A stretch of 64,000 bases of DNA from Flavobacterium taihuense (GTDB lineage Bacteria > Bacteroidota > Bacteroidia > Flavobacteriales > Flavobacteriaceae). The DNA lies in NCBI RefSeq assembly GCF_019351435.1, contig NZ_JAHWYN010000006.1, forward strand, positions 186,001 through 250,000. Direction: 5' to 3'. The notes under the pieces were generated by a model. That model saw nothing but the letters and a program-made list of their open reading frames with translations, did no database searches and had not been told where the DNA came from. Position numbers and translations under genes: made by a program. Below, one piece after another: positions 25,561-33,460 of the stretch (position 1 is the first letter of the stretch; every line of letters starts with the position of its first letter).

Positions 25561-26023
25561 TACTGGTAAATTTTTGTGTTAATTTTTCTTTTATTCTGTA
25601 AATTTTTACTCGTATATTAGCTTCTGATAGTCCAACGATACGGGCTATTTCTGCTTGTTTTATATCCTCAAGTTCCAGTGATATAATTATACGGTCAATT
25701 TCTGGTAGTTCTGCAATGCATTTGTATAAAAATTGAATTCTAGGTTCAATATTATGCTGCTTTTCTTCCATTAAATTTAAAGGCAATTGAGCTTTTGGAA
25801 AACGATTTTGTTTTTCAATTTGTCTCAAGCAGTTATTGGAAGCAATTCTATAAATCCAAGTTCCAATACTGGATTCATTTCTAAATTTAGGAAGTTGTTC
25901 CCAAACACTTATAAAGGTTTCCTGTGTAAGGTCTTGTGCAAGGTTATGATCATTGACATAACCCATGCACAAGCGAAATATTTTTTGCCAATAGCTTTTA
26001 TATATTTCTTCAAACACCAGCAT
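25550..26023 (-). CDS. ECF-type RNA polymerase sigma factor
   Basis: A 157-residue sigma-70 family protein. Region 2 (residues 5-72) shows YKSYWQKIFRLCMGYVNDH, LAQDLTQETFISVW and TWIYRIASNNCLRQ; region 4 (about 100-150) shows ELPEIDRIIISLELEDIKQAEIA and an HTH ending VKIYRIKEKL. It would direct RNA polymerase to stress promoters. The operon begins with an alpha/beta hydrolase at 27027, in front of which lies a plausible ECF promoter, so the operon may be autoregulated. Confidence 0.93.
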   Translation of the reverse strand: MLVFEEIYKSYWQKIFRLCMGYVNDHNLAQDLTQETFISVWEQLPKFRNESSIGTWIYRIASNNCLRQIEKQNRFPKAQLPLNLMEEKQHNIEPRIQFLYKCIAELPEIDRIIISLELEDIKQAEIARIVGLSEANIRVKIYRIKEKLTQKFTSNER

Positions 26024-26170
26024 TTATCGTTTGATTAATTTTATTTTAGATGCTAAGCTAAAAATTAAAATTAGAAAAATCCCCACTGCAATATTTTTTG
26101 TTGCTATTCCAACTGCGGCACCAATAATGATTCCTTGTTTAGTTGGTATAAAATAATTTAATTTTTTCAT
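26024..26170 (-). CDS. Small single-pass membrane protein in the sigma operon
   Basis: The ATG at 26170 gives 48 residues: a short polar start (MKKLNYFIPTKQ), then one or two hydrophobic stretches (GIIIGAAVGIATKNIAVGIFLILIFSLA) and a basic tail. Translation from an upstream codon would run into the hydrolase gene. It ends directly before the sigma factor start and starts 5 bp after the hydrolase stop. No family recognised; it may be a helper of the sigma/anti-sigma pair. Confidence 0.55.
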   Translation of the reverse strand: MKKLNYFIPTKQGIIIGAAVGIATKNIAVGIFLILIFSLASKIKLIKR

Positions 26171-26175
26171 TGTAA

Positions 26176-27027
26176 TTAATTTAAAAAGTTGTTTAATTGG
26201 TTCAAATACCATTCTTTATCATCATACATTATAAAATGTAACCCTTTGGTTGAATACTGTAAATTGGCATTTTTAAGTTTTTTGTATTGATCTTCTATAG
26301 CTGGTTTTATAGTTTTAAAAGAGTCTTCCAATAAAATTAAAGATGGGCATTTTATATTTTCAATTTTTTGTCTTAAATCGGTATTTGTAAAATCGCAATA
26401 CATTTCAGCAAATGTTTTTCTATCAGAATTTACACTCCAACTAATTACTAATTCTTGTTTTGAATTTTCAGCAACAAGTCTGGATATAGAACTTGTTTGT
26501 ATTTGATAAAATTGCTCATCTGTTAGTGCAGTCATTTGATGTACTAGCTGAGAACAATCTGGATTTTCACTAGATTTAAAAGCTGGATTTGAAAGTGCTT
26601 GTAAACAAGGTAGTGCATCAACTACTACAATTTTTTTAATAAGATCTGGATAATCTGAAGCAATAGCTAATGCTAAACCACCACCCATACTATGACCGAC
26701 TAGAATTGGTTTTTCAATTTTGTTTTCTTTAATGTAATTAACAATACTGGTTTCCCAATTTTTAAATGTGGCATTTGGTTGTGGTTTTATGCCTGCAAAA
26801 CCAGCCATTGTTAATGTGCAACAAGTAAAATCTTTTTCGTAATTTAATTTTGTTTCGTTCCAGACTTCTCCAGAACTTGCAAAACCAGGAATAAAAATGA
26901 TGGATTGTTTTCCTTTTCCGCTAATTTTAACATCAAAGAGATAGGAATAGGAATTGTTTTGTGCAAAAACCATTGAACTTATAAATGTAAATACAAATGG
27001 TAAGATTAAAAATTTGATTTTTTTCAT
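26176..27027 (-). CDS. Secreted alpha/beta hydrolase with Ser nucleophile
   Basis: A 283-residue enzyme with a signal peptide (LPFVFTFISSMVFAQ). IIFIPGFASSG forms the oxyanion region, VGHSMGGGLA gives the nucleophile Ser, and KGLHFIMYDD the His. This is a lipase/esterase-like fold. It is the first gene of the ECF sigma operon (27027 to 24970), so its expression is tied to the stress sensed by that sigma factor; it may process a signal or damaged lipid in the periplasm. Confidence 0.85.
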   Translation of the reverse strand: MKKIKFLILPFVFTFISSMVFAQNNSYSYLFDVKISGKGKQSIIFIPGFASSGEVWNETKLNYEKDFTCCTLTMAGFAGIKPQPNATFKNWETSIVNYIKENKIEKPILVGHSMGGGLALAIASDYPDLIKKIVVVDALPCLQALSNPAFKSSENPDCSQLVHQMTALTDEQFYQIQTSSISRLVAENSKQELVISWSVNSDRKTFAEMYCDFTNTDLRQKIENIKCPSLILLEDSFKTIKPAIEDQYKKLKNANLQYSTKGLHFIMYDDKEWYLNQLNNFLN

Positions 27028-27051
27028 TTTGATTATTTTTTTGTGTTTGTC

Positions 27052-27083
27052 TTTTAGATACGAGGATATCTAAAATGTTACAA
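27052..27083 (-). promoter_or_regulatory. Probable ECF-dependent promoter and palindrome
   Basis: Read on the minus strand, TGTAACATTTTAGATATCC followed by TCGTATCTAAAAG resembles an ECF promoter (GTAAC at -35, CGTATC at -10). The stretch 27052-27075 is also a perfect inverted repeat, TTTTAGATA-N6-TATCTAAAA. The hydrolase start lies about 25-30 nt further. Confidence 0.5.
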
Positions 27084-27544
27084 AAGCTTTTAAAATATTT
27101 TTAAAATGATGAAATACAGCGTTTTAAAGTATATAAACGTTATTTTTATTCGCATTAACTACTCCTGTACTTTTGTCAAAAATAAAACCTTAATGGCCAC
27201 CAAACTAAGTGATTTTACTTACATAAAACTAATAAACCCAAATAATAAAATATTAATTAAACAACCTATTACTAAAGGAAAAATCATTCATATTATTGCG
27301 TTTGTAGCCCATTTACACAACTATAAGCTAGGTCTTGTGAGGTCAACCGACTTTATAGCTACTCTGTTTTTTCAACAAAAACAATTCAGAAATCTGAGTT
27401 GATAAAGTTGGAATTTTATTTAGTAACGGTTATTAAATCGAGAGACTTCGCCTAACTGGGGCATTTAAAAGCATCAACGTTCAATTAAGCAATTTAGCCC
27501 TCTTTACACGAAAGCACAGTTATTGGTTGTCCTTTTATCCTTCG
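27084..27544. other. Gene-free region
   Basis: An open frame at 27106-27402 exists but has neither a family nor a good ribosome binding site, and its 3' end consists of the dispersed repeat (27354-27430). I regard the region as non-coding. Confidence 0.5.
27354..27430. repeat. Dispersed repeat, copy 2
   Basis: Same order of words as 24852-24930 (AGCTACTCT, TTTTTTCAAC, AAAACAATTCAGAAAT, GAGTT, ATAAAGTT), with about 80 percent identity by eye over 60 bp. Confidence 0.5.
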
Positions 27545-27985
27545 TTATTTAAGAAGTTTTCCGTCAACCGAATATTTTCCACTTCCATTGATAAGTGTGG
27601 CAAGTGATAAACCTATTATTAACAAGTGATACTCATAACCTTCTCCTTTTTGATTCCCGAACCAATTCATAAAAAAACCATTGTCAAGGTGCGATGTAAA
27701 AATAATTCCTAAAAAAAGTACGATTATTAGAGCCGACCAGATGCGACTTGCAAAACCTGCTATTAAAGACAAAGCTCCCATAAATTCTATGATAATCACT
27801 AAGAAGCCAATTATCCAAGGCAAATGCATTGTGTCTGTAAAAAAGCCCATAGTCCCAGTAAAGCCATAACCACCAAACATTCCAAGCATCTTTTGCGCTC
27901 CGTGTGGAAAGAGAATTAGACCAAGTGTTAGACGAGTAATTAAACCTGTCAAATCGTTTTTGGTGTTGAATATTATATTTTTCAT
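27545..27985 (-). CDS. DoxX family membrane protein
   Basis: A 146-residue protein with four membrane helices. The first shows TRLTLGLILFPHGAQKMLG, the DoxX signature, followed by GYGFTGTMGFF, EFMGALSLIAGFASR and a C-terminal hydrophobic segment before SGKYSVDGKL. DoxX proteins act in the inner membrane in sulfur or quinone redox and in detoxification. It follows the flavodoxin-like gene (27994-28551) by 8 bp, so the two form an operon. Confidence 0.92.
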   Translation of the reverse strand: MKNIIFNTKNDLTGLITRLTLGLILFPHGAQKMLGMFGGYGFTGTMGFFTDTMHLPWIIGFLVIIIEFMGALSLIAGFASRIWSALIIVLFLGIIFTSHLDNGFFMNWFGNQKGEGYEYHLLIIGLSLATLINGSGKYSVDGKLLK

Positions 27986-27993
27986 TTTCTTAA

Positions 27994-28551
27994 TTATTTT
28001 GATTCTTTAAATTGTTTTGTAAGTTGCGCAATACGTTGCCCGAAAAGTTCGGCTGTTTCTAAACCTTTTGGTAAGTTCACTTCTGCAGTTGAATTGTCTG
28101 AAAGCGTCATAAGGCCCAAGTAGCTTCCCAGTCCATTGGGTTCTTCCAATTGTTTGTCATTTTCAAACTTTGGTAAGATACCTGTTGAAATCCAAAGCAT
28201 ACTATGTTGAGAAGCAAAAAGTGAAAGTTGTTGCAGTGTGTTCAACTTGTCGCCATTTAAGGTTGATGAGTTTGTAAAACCAGCTGCAAATTTGTCTTTC
28301 CATTTTTGGATGTACCAAAATTTACCTGTTGCTTCCATAAATTTTTTAAAGTCGGCAGAGATTGTTCCCATATAAGTTGGGCTACCGAAAACTAATGTGT
28401 CTGCCTGATGCAACAAATCAAAGTTGTCCTGTGCTTCAAGAGTTGATAAAAGAAATACTTGTTCCAATTCTCTTGAAGCCCCTTTTTGAATATGCTCGGC
28501 AACAATTTTAGTATGCCCATATCCACTATGATAAATAATTACAATTTTCAT
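27994..28551 (-). CDS. Flavodoxin-like NAD(P)H:quinone reductase (WrbA-like)
   Basis: A 185-residue flavodoxin-fold protein. The FMN phosphate loop is YHSGYGHTKIVAEH (residues 7-20), then VFGSPTYMGTISADFKKFMEATGKFW, typical of WrbA/NADPH:quinone reductases, and AGFTNSSTLNGDKLNTLQQL. It likely performs two-electron reduction of quinones in the cytoplasm. It is the first gene of the operon with DoxX; a Crp/Fnr-type regulator gene lies 75 bp upstream in the same orientation. Confidence 0.85.
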   Translation of the reverse strand: MKIVIIYHSGYGHTKIVAEHIQKGASRELEQVFLLSTLEAQDNFDLLHQADTLVFGSPTYMGTISADFKKFMEATGKFWYIQKWKDKFAAGFTNSSTLNGDKLNTLQQLSLFASQHSMLWISTGILPKFENDKQLEEPNGLGSYLGLMTLSDNSTAEVNLPKGLETAELFGQRIAQLTKQFKESK

Positions 28552-28626
28552 TTTCTGTTATTTTGCTAAATGATAGCGCAAAGTAAAAGAGATATAAAAA
28601 GATAAAAATTAAAGTAGTTTAATAAA

Positions 28627-29208
28627 TCACTTTTGGGATAATTTTTTGCGCAGCATACTTAAAAAAACAGGTGTAATTCCTAAATATGCCGAAACTTGTT
28701 TTTGGGAAAGTCGTTGTTCTAAATTGGGATGTTCGCCAATGAAGTCTAAATAACGCTGTTCAGCTGAATAAGAAAGATTTTGATTAATGCGTTGTTGCTG
28801 TGCAATAAAAGCGTTTTGAAGTATCAGCCTAAAAAAGCGTTCAAACTTAGGAACTCTCTCATATAGTTTGTCAAGATTGGCTTTTGTAATTTGTAGAATT
28901 TCTGAATCTTCCAATGCATCAATAAAATAAGTTGCTGGGCTTTGTGTAAGAAAACTATAAAGGTCCCCTACCCACCAATCTTCAATTCCAAACATTACAA
29001 TATGTTCAAAACCATTATCGTCAATTGTATAAGTTCGAAGACAACCCTTTATAATAAAATTTTCGGTCTTGCAGAGTTCGCCTTGCTTTAATAAAAACTC
29101 TTTCCGTTTAAGTTTCTTTGCTTGCAGTAGTGAAATAAAAAAGTCTGTCTCGGTTTTGTCGAGATGAATATGTCGGCTAATATTTTGAATAATTAAGTCT
29201 GTGTTCAT
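28627..29208 (-). CDS. Short Crp/Fnr-family regulator (1)
   Basis: A 193-residue regulator. Residues 20-115 form a cyclic-nucleotide-binding-like jelly roll (KKLKRKEFLLKQG, FIIKGCLRTYTID, EDWWVGDLYSFLTQSPA), residues 120-150 a linking helix, and the C-terminus a Crp-type HTH (LSQKQVSAYLGITPVFLSMLRKK). The cNMP contact residues are not conserved, so the ligand is unknown. It is one of three similar proteins here (with 31386 and 40227), each next to a redox operon that it may control. Confidence 0.9.
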   Translation of the reverse strand: MNTDLIIQNISRHIHLDKTETDFFISLLQAKKLKRKEFLLKQGELCKTENFIIKGCLRTYTIDDNGFEHIVMFGIEDWWVGDLYSFLTQSPATYFIDALEDSEILQITKANLDKLYERVPKFERFFRLILQNAFIAQQQRINQNLSYSAEQRYLDFIGEHPNLEQRLSQKQVSAYLGITPVFLSMLRKKLSQK

Positions 29209-29788
29209 AGATTTTACTGTCCTCCGTTAGGGCATAATTTTTTTCCTAGCCACAAGCGATTTGGTACTAAATTAGACTAATTTTTCGGCTTACCAAATTC
29301 TCATAAATACAAACCATTGCGTAAATTAAGTTTATTGATCAAATCGCTAGTTAAAATTTTATACTAACATTTCGAAAAAATATACTAACGAAAAACTTGG
29401 TTGAATTAATTCTTTAAATTAGCGACAAAACAGCGATGAACTTATTGCATAATCTAACTCAAATTCTAGTAGATTTTCCTTTGGCTCCCTCTTTAGACTA
29501 AAACTTAAAGCAGAGTTCAAAGAATATTTTATTATTACTTAATTCAAAAAAGCCTTGCAATTTCATGTTGTGATTTTTTTTGTGTTTTGGAATTATGTGA
29601 TCAAGAAATTCGTTAATCATCACGCAAGAACGTTGCACATTTTAGCACCATTTGGATGCAATATAAGTTTTAATATGACCAATACTAAGGAATTTAAAGT
29701 AGCGGACACTTCAGAACAAAATTCTTTCAGAACCGGAAATACTGATTCCATTTTCTCTGCGAGCTGGAAAGAAAAAAGGGCTAAAACA
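29209..29788. other. Gene-free region with a CMD gene remnant
   Basis: Contains the 3' remnant of a CMD gene at 29421-29501 followed by sequence that still resembles the DNA after 24714. Small open frames on both strands at 29555-29832 have no recognisable family and I do not call them. Confidence 0.5.
29421..29501 (+). pseudogene. 3' remnant of a CMD/AhpD-like gene
   Basis: Twenty-six codons (SDKTAMNLLHNLTQILVDFPLAPSLD then TAA) match the end of 24181-24714 nearly residue for residue. The rest of the gene is lost. Confidence 0.75.
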
Positions 29789-29820
29789 CTGTAAAACATA
29801 TGTTTTACAGCGTTTTTTTT
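29788..29820 (+). terminator. Strong terminator hairpin
   Basis: CTGTAAAACA and TGTTTTACAG pair perfectly around two bases and are followed by CGTTTTTTTT. It stands at the edge of the integrase remnant, possibly at the end of the gene into which the element inserted. Confidence 0.7.
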
Positions 29821-29864
29821 TATTGGTGGCAATGGTAAAAAAGTACATTAATTGGTAATCTTTC

Positions 29865-29905
29865 AGTGACCTATTTAGTGACCTATTTCAAAATATTCAA
29901 AATAG
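29865..29905. repeat. Adjacent 12-bp direct repeats and an inverted copy, integrase arm-site candidates
   Basis: AGTGACCTATTT occurs twice in tandem at 29865-29876 and 29877-29888, and AAATAGGTC follows in inverted orientation at about 29899-29907. This is about 110 bp before the integrase remnant, where recombinase arm sites are expected. Confidence 0.45.
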
Positions 29906-30014
29906 GTCCCTAAATCCCTCTGAAACACCTGTATAATAAGGGGTTCACATTTTGAACATCTTGTTTGGTGTGTATAAGATACTTAATTTTAACCCACTTT
30001 AAAGTCACCACAAA

Positions 30015-30200
30015 ATGAACAAATCATTCAACCTACTTTTTTTTATCAAAAAAAGTAAAATCAAAGCCAACGGCACAGCTCCAATTTATCTTAGATTTAC
30101 GATTGATGGTGTTCCAAAAGAAAGCTCATCCAAAAGAAACATCCAACCTATTAAGTGGGATAATAAACTCCAAAAGGTAAAAACAGAGCGTTTATACTAA
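30015..30200 (+). pseudogene. N-terminal fragment of a tyrosine recombinase (integrase)
   Basis: Sixty-one codons (MNKSFNLLFFIKKSKIKANG, then APIYLRFTIDGVPKE and KWDNKLQKV) form the Arm-DNA-binding domain that starts Bacteroidota phage-type integrases of about 400 residues. The core-binding and catalytic domains are gone; a stop follows at 30198-30200 and the next sequence belongs to another gene in opposite orientation. It shows that an integrative element once ended here. Confidence 0.85.
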
Positions 30201-30212
30201 GGAGATAAAAGA

Positions 30213-30647
30213 CTACTTTTCAACCAAACCCGTTTCATTATAAACCACCATTAACGAAATACCCAATGCCATAATATCTTTCAAAACAAAAAAGTCTGTA
30301 GTGGGTACACCATCAATTATTTTATTAATACCTGGCGTTGTCAATAAAAAACTTAGAGTTGTGCCAAAAATAACGACTGCTGCCCAGCCAAATATTTTTC
30401 CAACTTGGGGTTTAAATAAACTCCAAATTAAACCAATACCTACAATGATTTCGAAAAGCCCAATGATATTTGAAACGATTTGAACGCTCAACACTTTGTA
30501 CATCCACGACATCAAAAAGTGGTTTTCAACGTAAGGTTTTATGCCTACAGCTTCCGATGGTGTGAATTTAAAAAAACCAATCCAAAGTAATACAACGACG
30601 ACACCTGAAACGGCTATTTTATAGCCTAACTTATTTATTTTACTCAT
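30213..30647 (-). CDS. DUF417 (YkgB/RclC-like) membrane protein
   Basis: A 144-residue membrane protein with four helices: residues 10-27 (AVSGVVVVLLWIGFFKF), then the conserved PSEAVGIKPYVENHFLMSW loop, and helices at about 55-77, 82-105 and 118-138. This matches DUF417 proteins such as E. coli RclC, which belongs to the reactive chlorine resistance operon. It lies 86 bp after the CMD gene on the same strand. A role in oxidant resistance is inferred from the family. Confidence 0.85.
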   Translation of the reverse strand: MSKINKLGYKIAVSGVVVVLLWIGFFKFTPSEAVGIKPYVENHFLMSWMYKVLSVQIVSNIIGLFEIIVGIGLIWSLFKPQVGKIFGWAAVVIFGTTLSFLLTTPGINKIIDGVPTTDFFVLKDIMALGISLMVVYNETGLVEK

Positions 30648-30733
30648 TTTATTTATTTTTAAAAGAATTGTAATTGAAAAAATTGGGGTGATTGCTTAGA
30701 GAAAAATACGTTTTATTTTTACGCTTCAACCAA

Positions 30734-31282
30734 TTATAATTTTTCTGCAACAGGAAAGTCAATTTCAAACTCTGTCAAGTTGTGTAAATAATTGCTAATA
30801 ATTTTATCGCCAACAACTATTATTACATCTATCATATTGGCTTCGCTGTAACCTGCTCCAAAAAATGCTTCTTTGCTTTCTTCGGTTGCACGTCCACGAT
30901 TTTCAACTGCTGATGCTGTGAATTTCGCTAAAGCGTCTAACTTGCTGTCGAAACTTGCTGTTCCTTTACGAATTTCTAAAATTTGTTCGTCTGTAAAACC
31001 ATTCATTTTTCCCAATACTGTGTGAGCCGATTGGCAATAACTACAACCATTAATTTGACTTGTTACCAAGTTAATTACTTCTCTTTCTTTTGCTTTTAAT
31101 GTGCTTTTTCGATTTTGAAACGTTAAATAGTCGCCTAATGCAGTATCGTTTTTGGCGAAGTAAGCATACAAATTCGGAACAAAGCCCAAACCTTTTTGGA
31201 GGTTGTCAAACATACCTTGATTGTTTGCAGATACTTCTGCTCTTGTTGGAACTGTAAAAGTTCTTTTTTCTGATGATGCCAT
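30734..31282 (-). CDS. Carboxymuconolactone decarboxylase/AhpD-like alkylhydroperoxidase
   Basis: The ATG at 31282 gives 182 residues (MASSEKRTFTVPTRAEV); a longer frame upstream would cross the promoter. It contains CSYCQSAH with the AhpD Cys pair and His, NLVTSQINGC and GKMNGFTDEQ, as in 24181-24714. It probably reduces peroxides or disulfides. The promoter on the minus strand has CACCTTTG and GTCAATAAAGACAAAC at the same spacing as at 24138 and 21288. Upstream on the same strand is a short Crp/Fnr-type regulator. Confidence 0.9.
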   Translation of the reverse strand: MASSEKRTFTVPTRAEVSANNQGMFDNLQKGLGFVPNLYAYFAKNDTALGDYLTFQNRKSTLKAKEREVINLVTSQINGCSYCQSAHTVLGKMNGFTDEQILEIRKGTASFDSKLDALAKFTASAVENRGRATEESKEAFFGAGYSEANMIDVIIVVGDKIISNYLHNLTEFEIDFPVAEKL

Positions 31283-31302
31283 TTTATTATTTTTTAAATA
31301 TT

Positions 31303-31318
31303 GTTTGTCTTTATTGAC
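31303..31318 (-). promoter_or_regulatory. GTCAATAnnGACA element of the CMD gene
   Basis: On the minus strand, CACCTTTG ends at 31323 and GTCAATAAAGACAAAC begins 5 nt later, the same spacing as in three other promoters. The TCCAT repeat is not clearly present here. Confidence 0.5.
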
Positions 31319-31385
31319 CTTACAAAGGTGTGACAATACTCAACGTTTAAAAATGATGTAGTTTAGAAAATTCGCTTGATCTAGT

Positions 31386-31970
31386 TCAACTTTTCTTTAA
31401 AACCCTTTTGTTTCTTATTCTGGACAAGAACTCAGTGGTCATTCCTAAATAAGAAGCTAAAGCATATTGAGGAACTCTTTGAATAATTAGAGGATATTTT
31501 GAAACGAAATTTTCGTAACGTTCTTCGGCTGTTTGCGTAAGATTTGATATTATTCTTCTCTGTTGAGAAGCAAGTCCACGTTCCGCCATTATCCTAAAAA
31601 AAGTTTCAAATTTGTGATTTTGCAGTTTTAGTTCTTGCTCCTTTTCATAGTCAAGTTGTAAAATTATGCTGTCTTCTAAAGCAACCACAAACATTGTCGC
31701 AGGTTGTTGAAAAATATAACTGTTGTAATCTGTAATCCACCAGTCATCAATGGCAAAAGTAATTGTGTGTTCTTGCCTTTCATCAGCCACAACGTAAGCC
31801 CTAAATGCTCCTTGCAAAACATAGTGTCTGTGCTTGGCTATAAAGTTTGGTTGAACTACGAATTGTCGTTTTTTAATTTTTTTTTCTTTGAAGCAAGAAC
31901 TAAAAAGCTCCTTTTCTTCTTGTGTCAGTTTTACAAACTTGTCAATATATGCTATTATTTTGTTTGTCAT
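31386..31970 (-). CDS. Short Crp/Fnr-family regulator (2)
   Basis: A 194-residue protein of the same type as 28627 and 40227. The jelly roll shows KKIKKRQFVVQPNFIAKHRHYVLQGAFRAY and IDDWWITDYNSYIFQQPATMFV; the HTH is VPQYALASYLGMTTEFLSRIRNK. It lies 50 bp upstream of the CMD promoter in the same direction and may regulate the CMD-DUF417 genes. The ligand is unknown. Confidence 0.9.
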   Translation of the reverse strand: MTNKIIAYIDKFVKLTQEEKELFSSCFKEKKIKKRQFVVQPNFIAKHRHYVLQGAFRAYVVADERQEHTITFAIDDWWITDYNSYIFQQPATMFVVALEDSIILQLDYEKEQELKLQNHKFETFFRIMAERGLASQQRRIISNLTQTAEERYENFVSKYPLIIQRVPQYALASYLGMTTEFLSRIRNKRVLKKS

Positions 31971-32062
31971 TTAGTCAAGTGTTGATTGTTTGTAGTGTCG
32001 CTCATAGGGTGACGCATAACGTCAGTCTGTGAAAAAACTTCCGTTTTGATTCAAACAAATAT

Positions 32063-33084
32063 ATTAAAATAACCCGTTGGGTGTAATCATTCGCAGTAAA
32101 ATAAATTGATCAAATATTAGTCAATATACTGAAATTCAGTATCTTGAAGTCGAAAAACAAACCAATATCTATATCAAATATAGTAAAAAATTATTTTAGA
32201 GTTTTAGAAGTTATAAGTTCATTGAATAGTAAACTAGAATATAAATCGGATGTTGGTAGAAAACAAAAAATATCTGATTTAGAAGTAGTTGCACTAGGTC
32301 TAACAGCTGAATTTAAGTCTATTGACAGTGAAAATTTTTTATTTAAAGAGATTAATAAGCAACAAATACCTAATTTAATTGAGCGAAGTCAGTTCAATTT
32401 TAATTAGCAATGCGAAAATTGTTTTTATTTTTAGAAGAAGTAAGAACAAAATTAGCATCTCGGTTTTTAGAATTTGAAGATTATTTCATCGTGGATAGTA
32501 TGCCTTTGGAGATTTGCAAATTTGCACGTCATAGAAGAATTAAAATTTGTAAAAATGAGTTTGAAACTACTCCCTCAAAAGGGTTTTGTGCTTCTCAAAA
32601 CAACTGGTTTTACGGATATAAATTGCACGGAGTTTGTTCTATAAAAGGAATTTTCCATTCATTGGATATTACAAAAGCAGAAGTTCACGACGTTCATTTT
32701 TTGAAAAATATAAAACATCAAATGTCTGATTGTGTGTTACTTGACTACATAGATTACCTATCTCAAAGCATTCAATTAGATTTGTTTCAAACTGTAAATA
32801 TCAAATTAGAAACACCAAAAAGAACTAATCAAAAAGATTATAAGCCACAACCTAATATCTTAAGGAAATCAAGAAAAGGAATTGAAACATTATTTTCACA
32901 ACTATGCGACCAGTTCAGAATTAGAAACAATTATGCTAAAACTTTTGAAGGTTTTAAAACAAGAATTTTAGCAAAAATAACAGCATTAACATTGGTTCAA
33001 TATATCAATAAATTCGTCTTTGATAGACCTAAAAACAATATTAAAAATCAAACAAATTAATTACACCCAACGGGTTGTTTTAAT
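32063..33084 (+). mobile_element. IS982-family insertion sequence
   Basis: A 1.02-kb element with 25-bp terminal inverted repeats: 32063-32087 (core AACCCGTTGGGTGTAAT) and 33060-33084 (core ATTACACCCAACGGGTT), one mismatch. I see no clear target duplication. Length and transposase fit IS982. Confidence 0.85.
32144..33060 (+). pseudogene. IS982 transposase split by a frameshift
   Basis: The first 87 codons (32144-32407) give the N-terminal part (ISNIVKNYFRVLEVIS, ISDLEVVALGL). The frame changes near 32400 and the second frame (32410-33060) carries the catalytic core: DSMPLEICKFARH with the first Asp, GYKLH, and GIETLFSQL with the Glu. The second Asp region, usually GD-GY, reads LLDYIDYL. IS982 transposases are normally one frame, so this copy is probably inactive unless frameshifting occurs. 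Confidence 0.8.
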
Positions 33085-33369
33085 TAAATTATTCGATAAT
33101 ATTTCAAGTAATTTCATTTAGTCAGGTTTACTTCGAAGTTAGTGCACAAATTTCCACAGATAGTGACAGTGCCTTTAAGCAATTAGTGTACTAAAGTACG
33201 TGATTTCTTTTTAATAAATCACTTCCGTTTCCAGAAATAACAAATGAAGGCACTACAACTAATTGATGTTGAGCGAAACCTTCAGTAGCACTCGAGAAAA
33301 TTATGTGCCATACAAAGGCAATAAAAAATCGTTACTAATAATGCAAAAAAAAAAAATCTGTAACCGTTG
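33085..33369. other. Gene-free region after the IS
   Basis: No gene seen. Words AGTGCCTT (33168-33175 approximately) and AAGGCACT (33246-33253 approximately) form a distant inverted repeat, as do CAATTAG and CTAATTG near them; this may be a small non-autonomous element, but I cannot name one. Confidence 0.35.
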
Positions 33370-33434
33370 GGAAAATTGTCCATCCTTTTGCGTAAATGCT
33401 CCATTTATGCAACTGTAAGTTTGTCGCACCTTTG
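33370..33434 (+). promoter_or_regulatory. TCCAT direct-repeat promoter (site D) of the thioredoxin-like gene
   Basis: TCCAT at 33379 and 33400 (21 bp apart), preceded by GGAAAATTG; GCACCTTTG ends at 33434, 35 nt from the second repeat. The gene starts 27 nt on. Confidence 0.65.
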
Positions 33435-33460
33435 TCACATAGATACTAACAACATACACT

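Noticed and set aside
27106..27402. 98-residue open frame
   Set aside because: No family, no convincing ribosome binding site, composition like non-coding DNA, and its end is the dispersed repeat.
29555..29832. Overlapping open frames on both strands (79 and 70 residues)
   Set aside because: No recognisable domain and adjacent to a terminator and element scar; more likely non-coding or the tail of a lost gene.
31303..31380. A sixth TCCAT direct-repeat site before the 30734 CMD gene
   Set aside because: Only ATCATTTTT is found at the second position and nothing fits 21 bp upstream; the GTCAATAnnGACA element is there but the repeat is not.
32040..33100. Target site duplication of the IS982 copy
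   Set aside because: Flanks are both AT-rich but no matching 7-8 bp words are seen.
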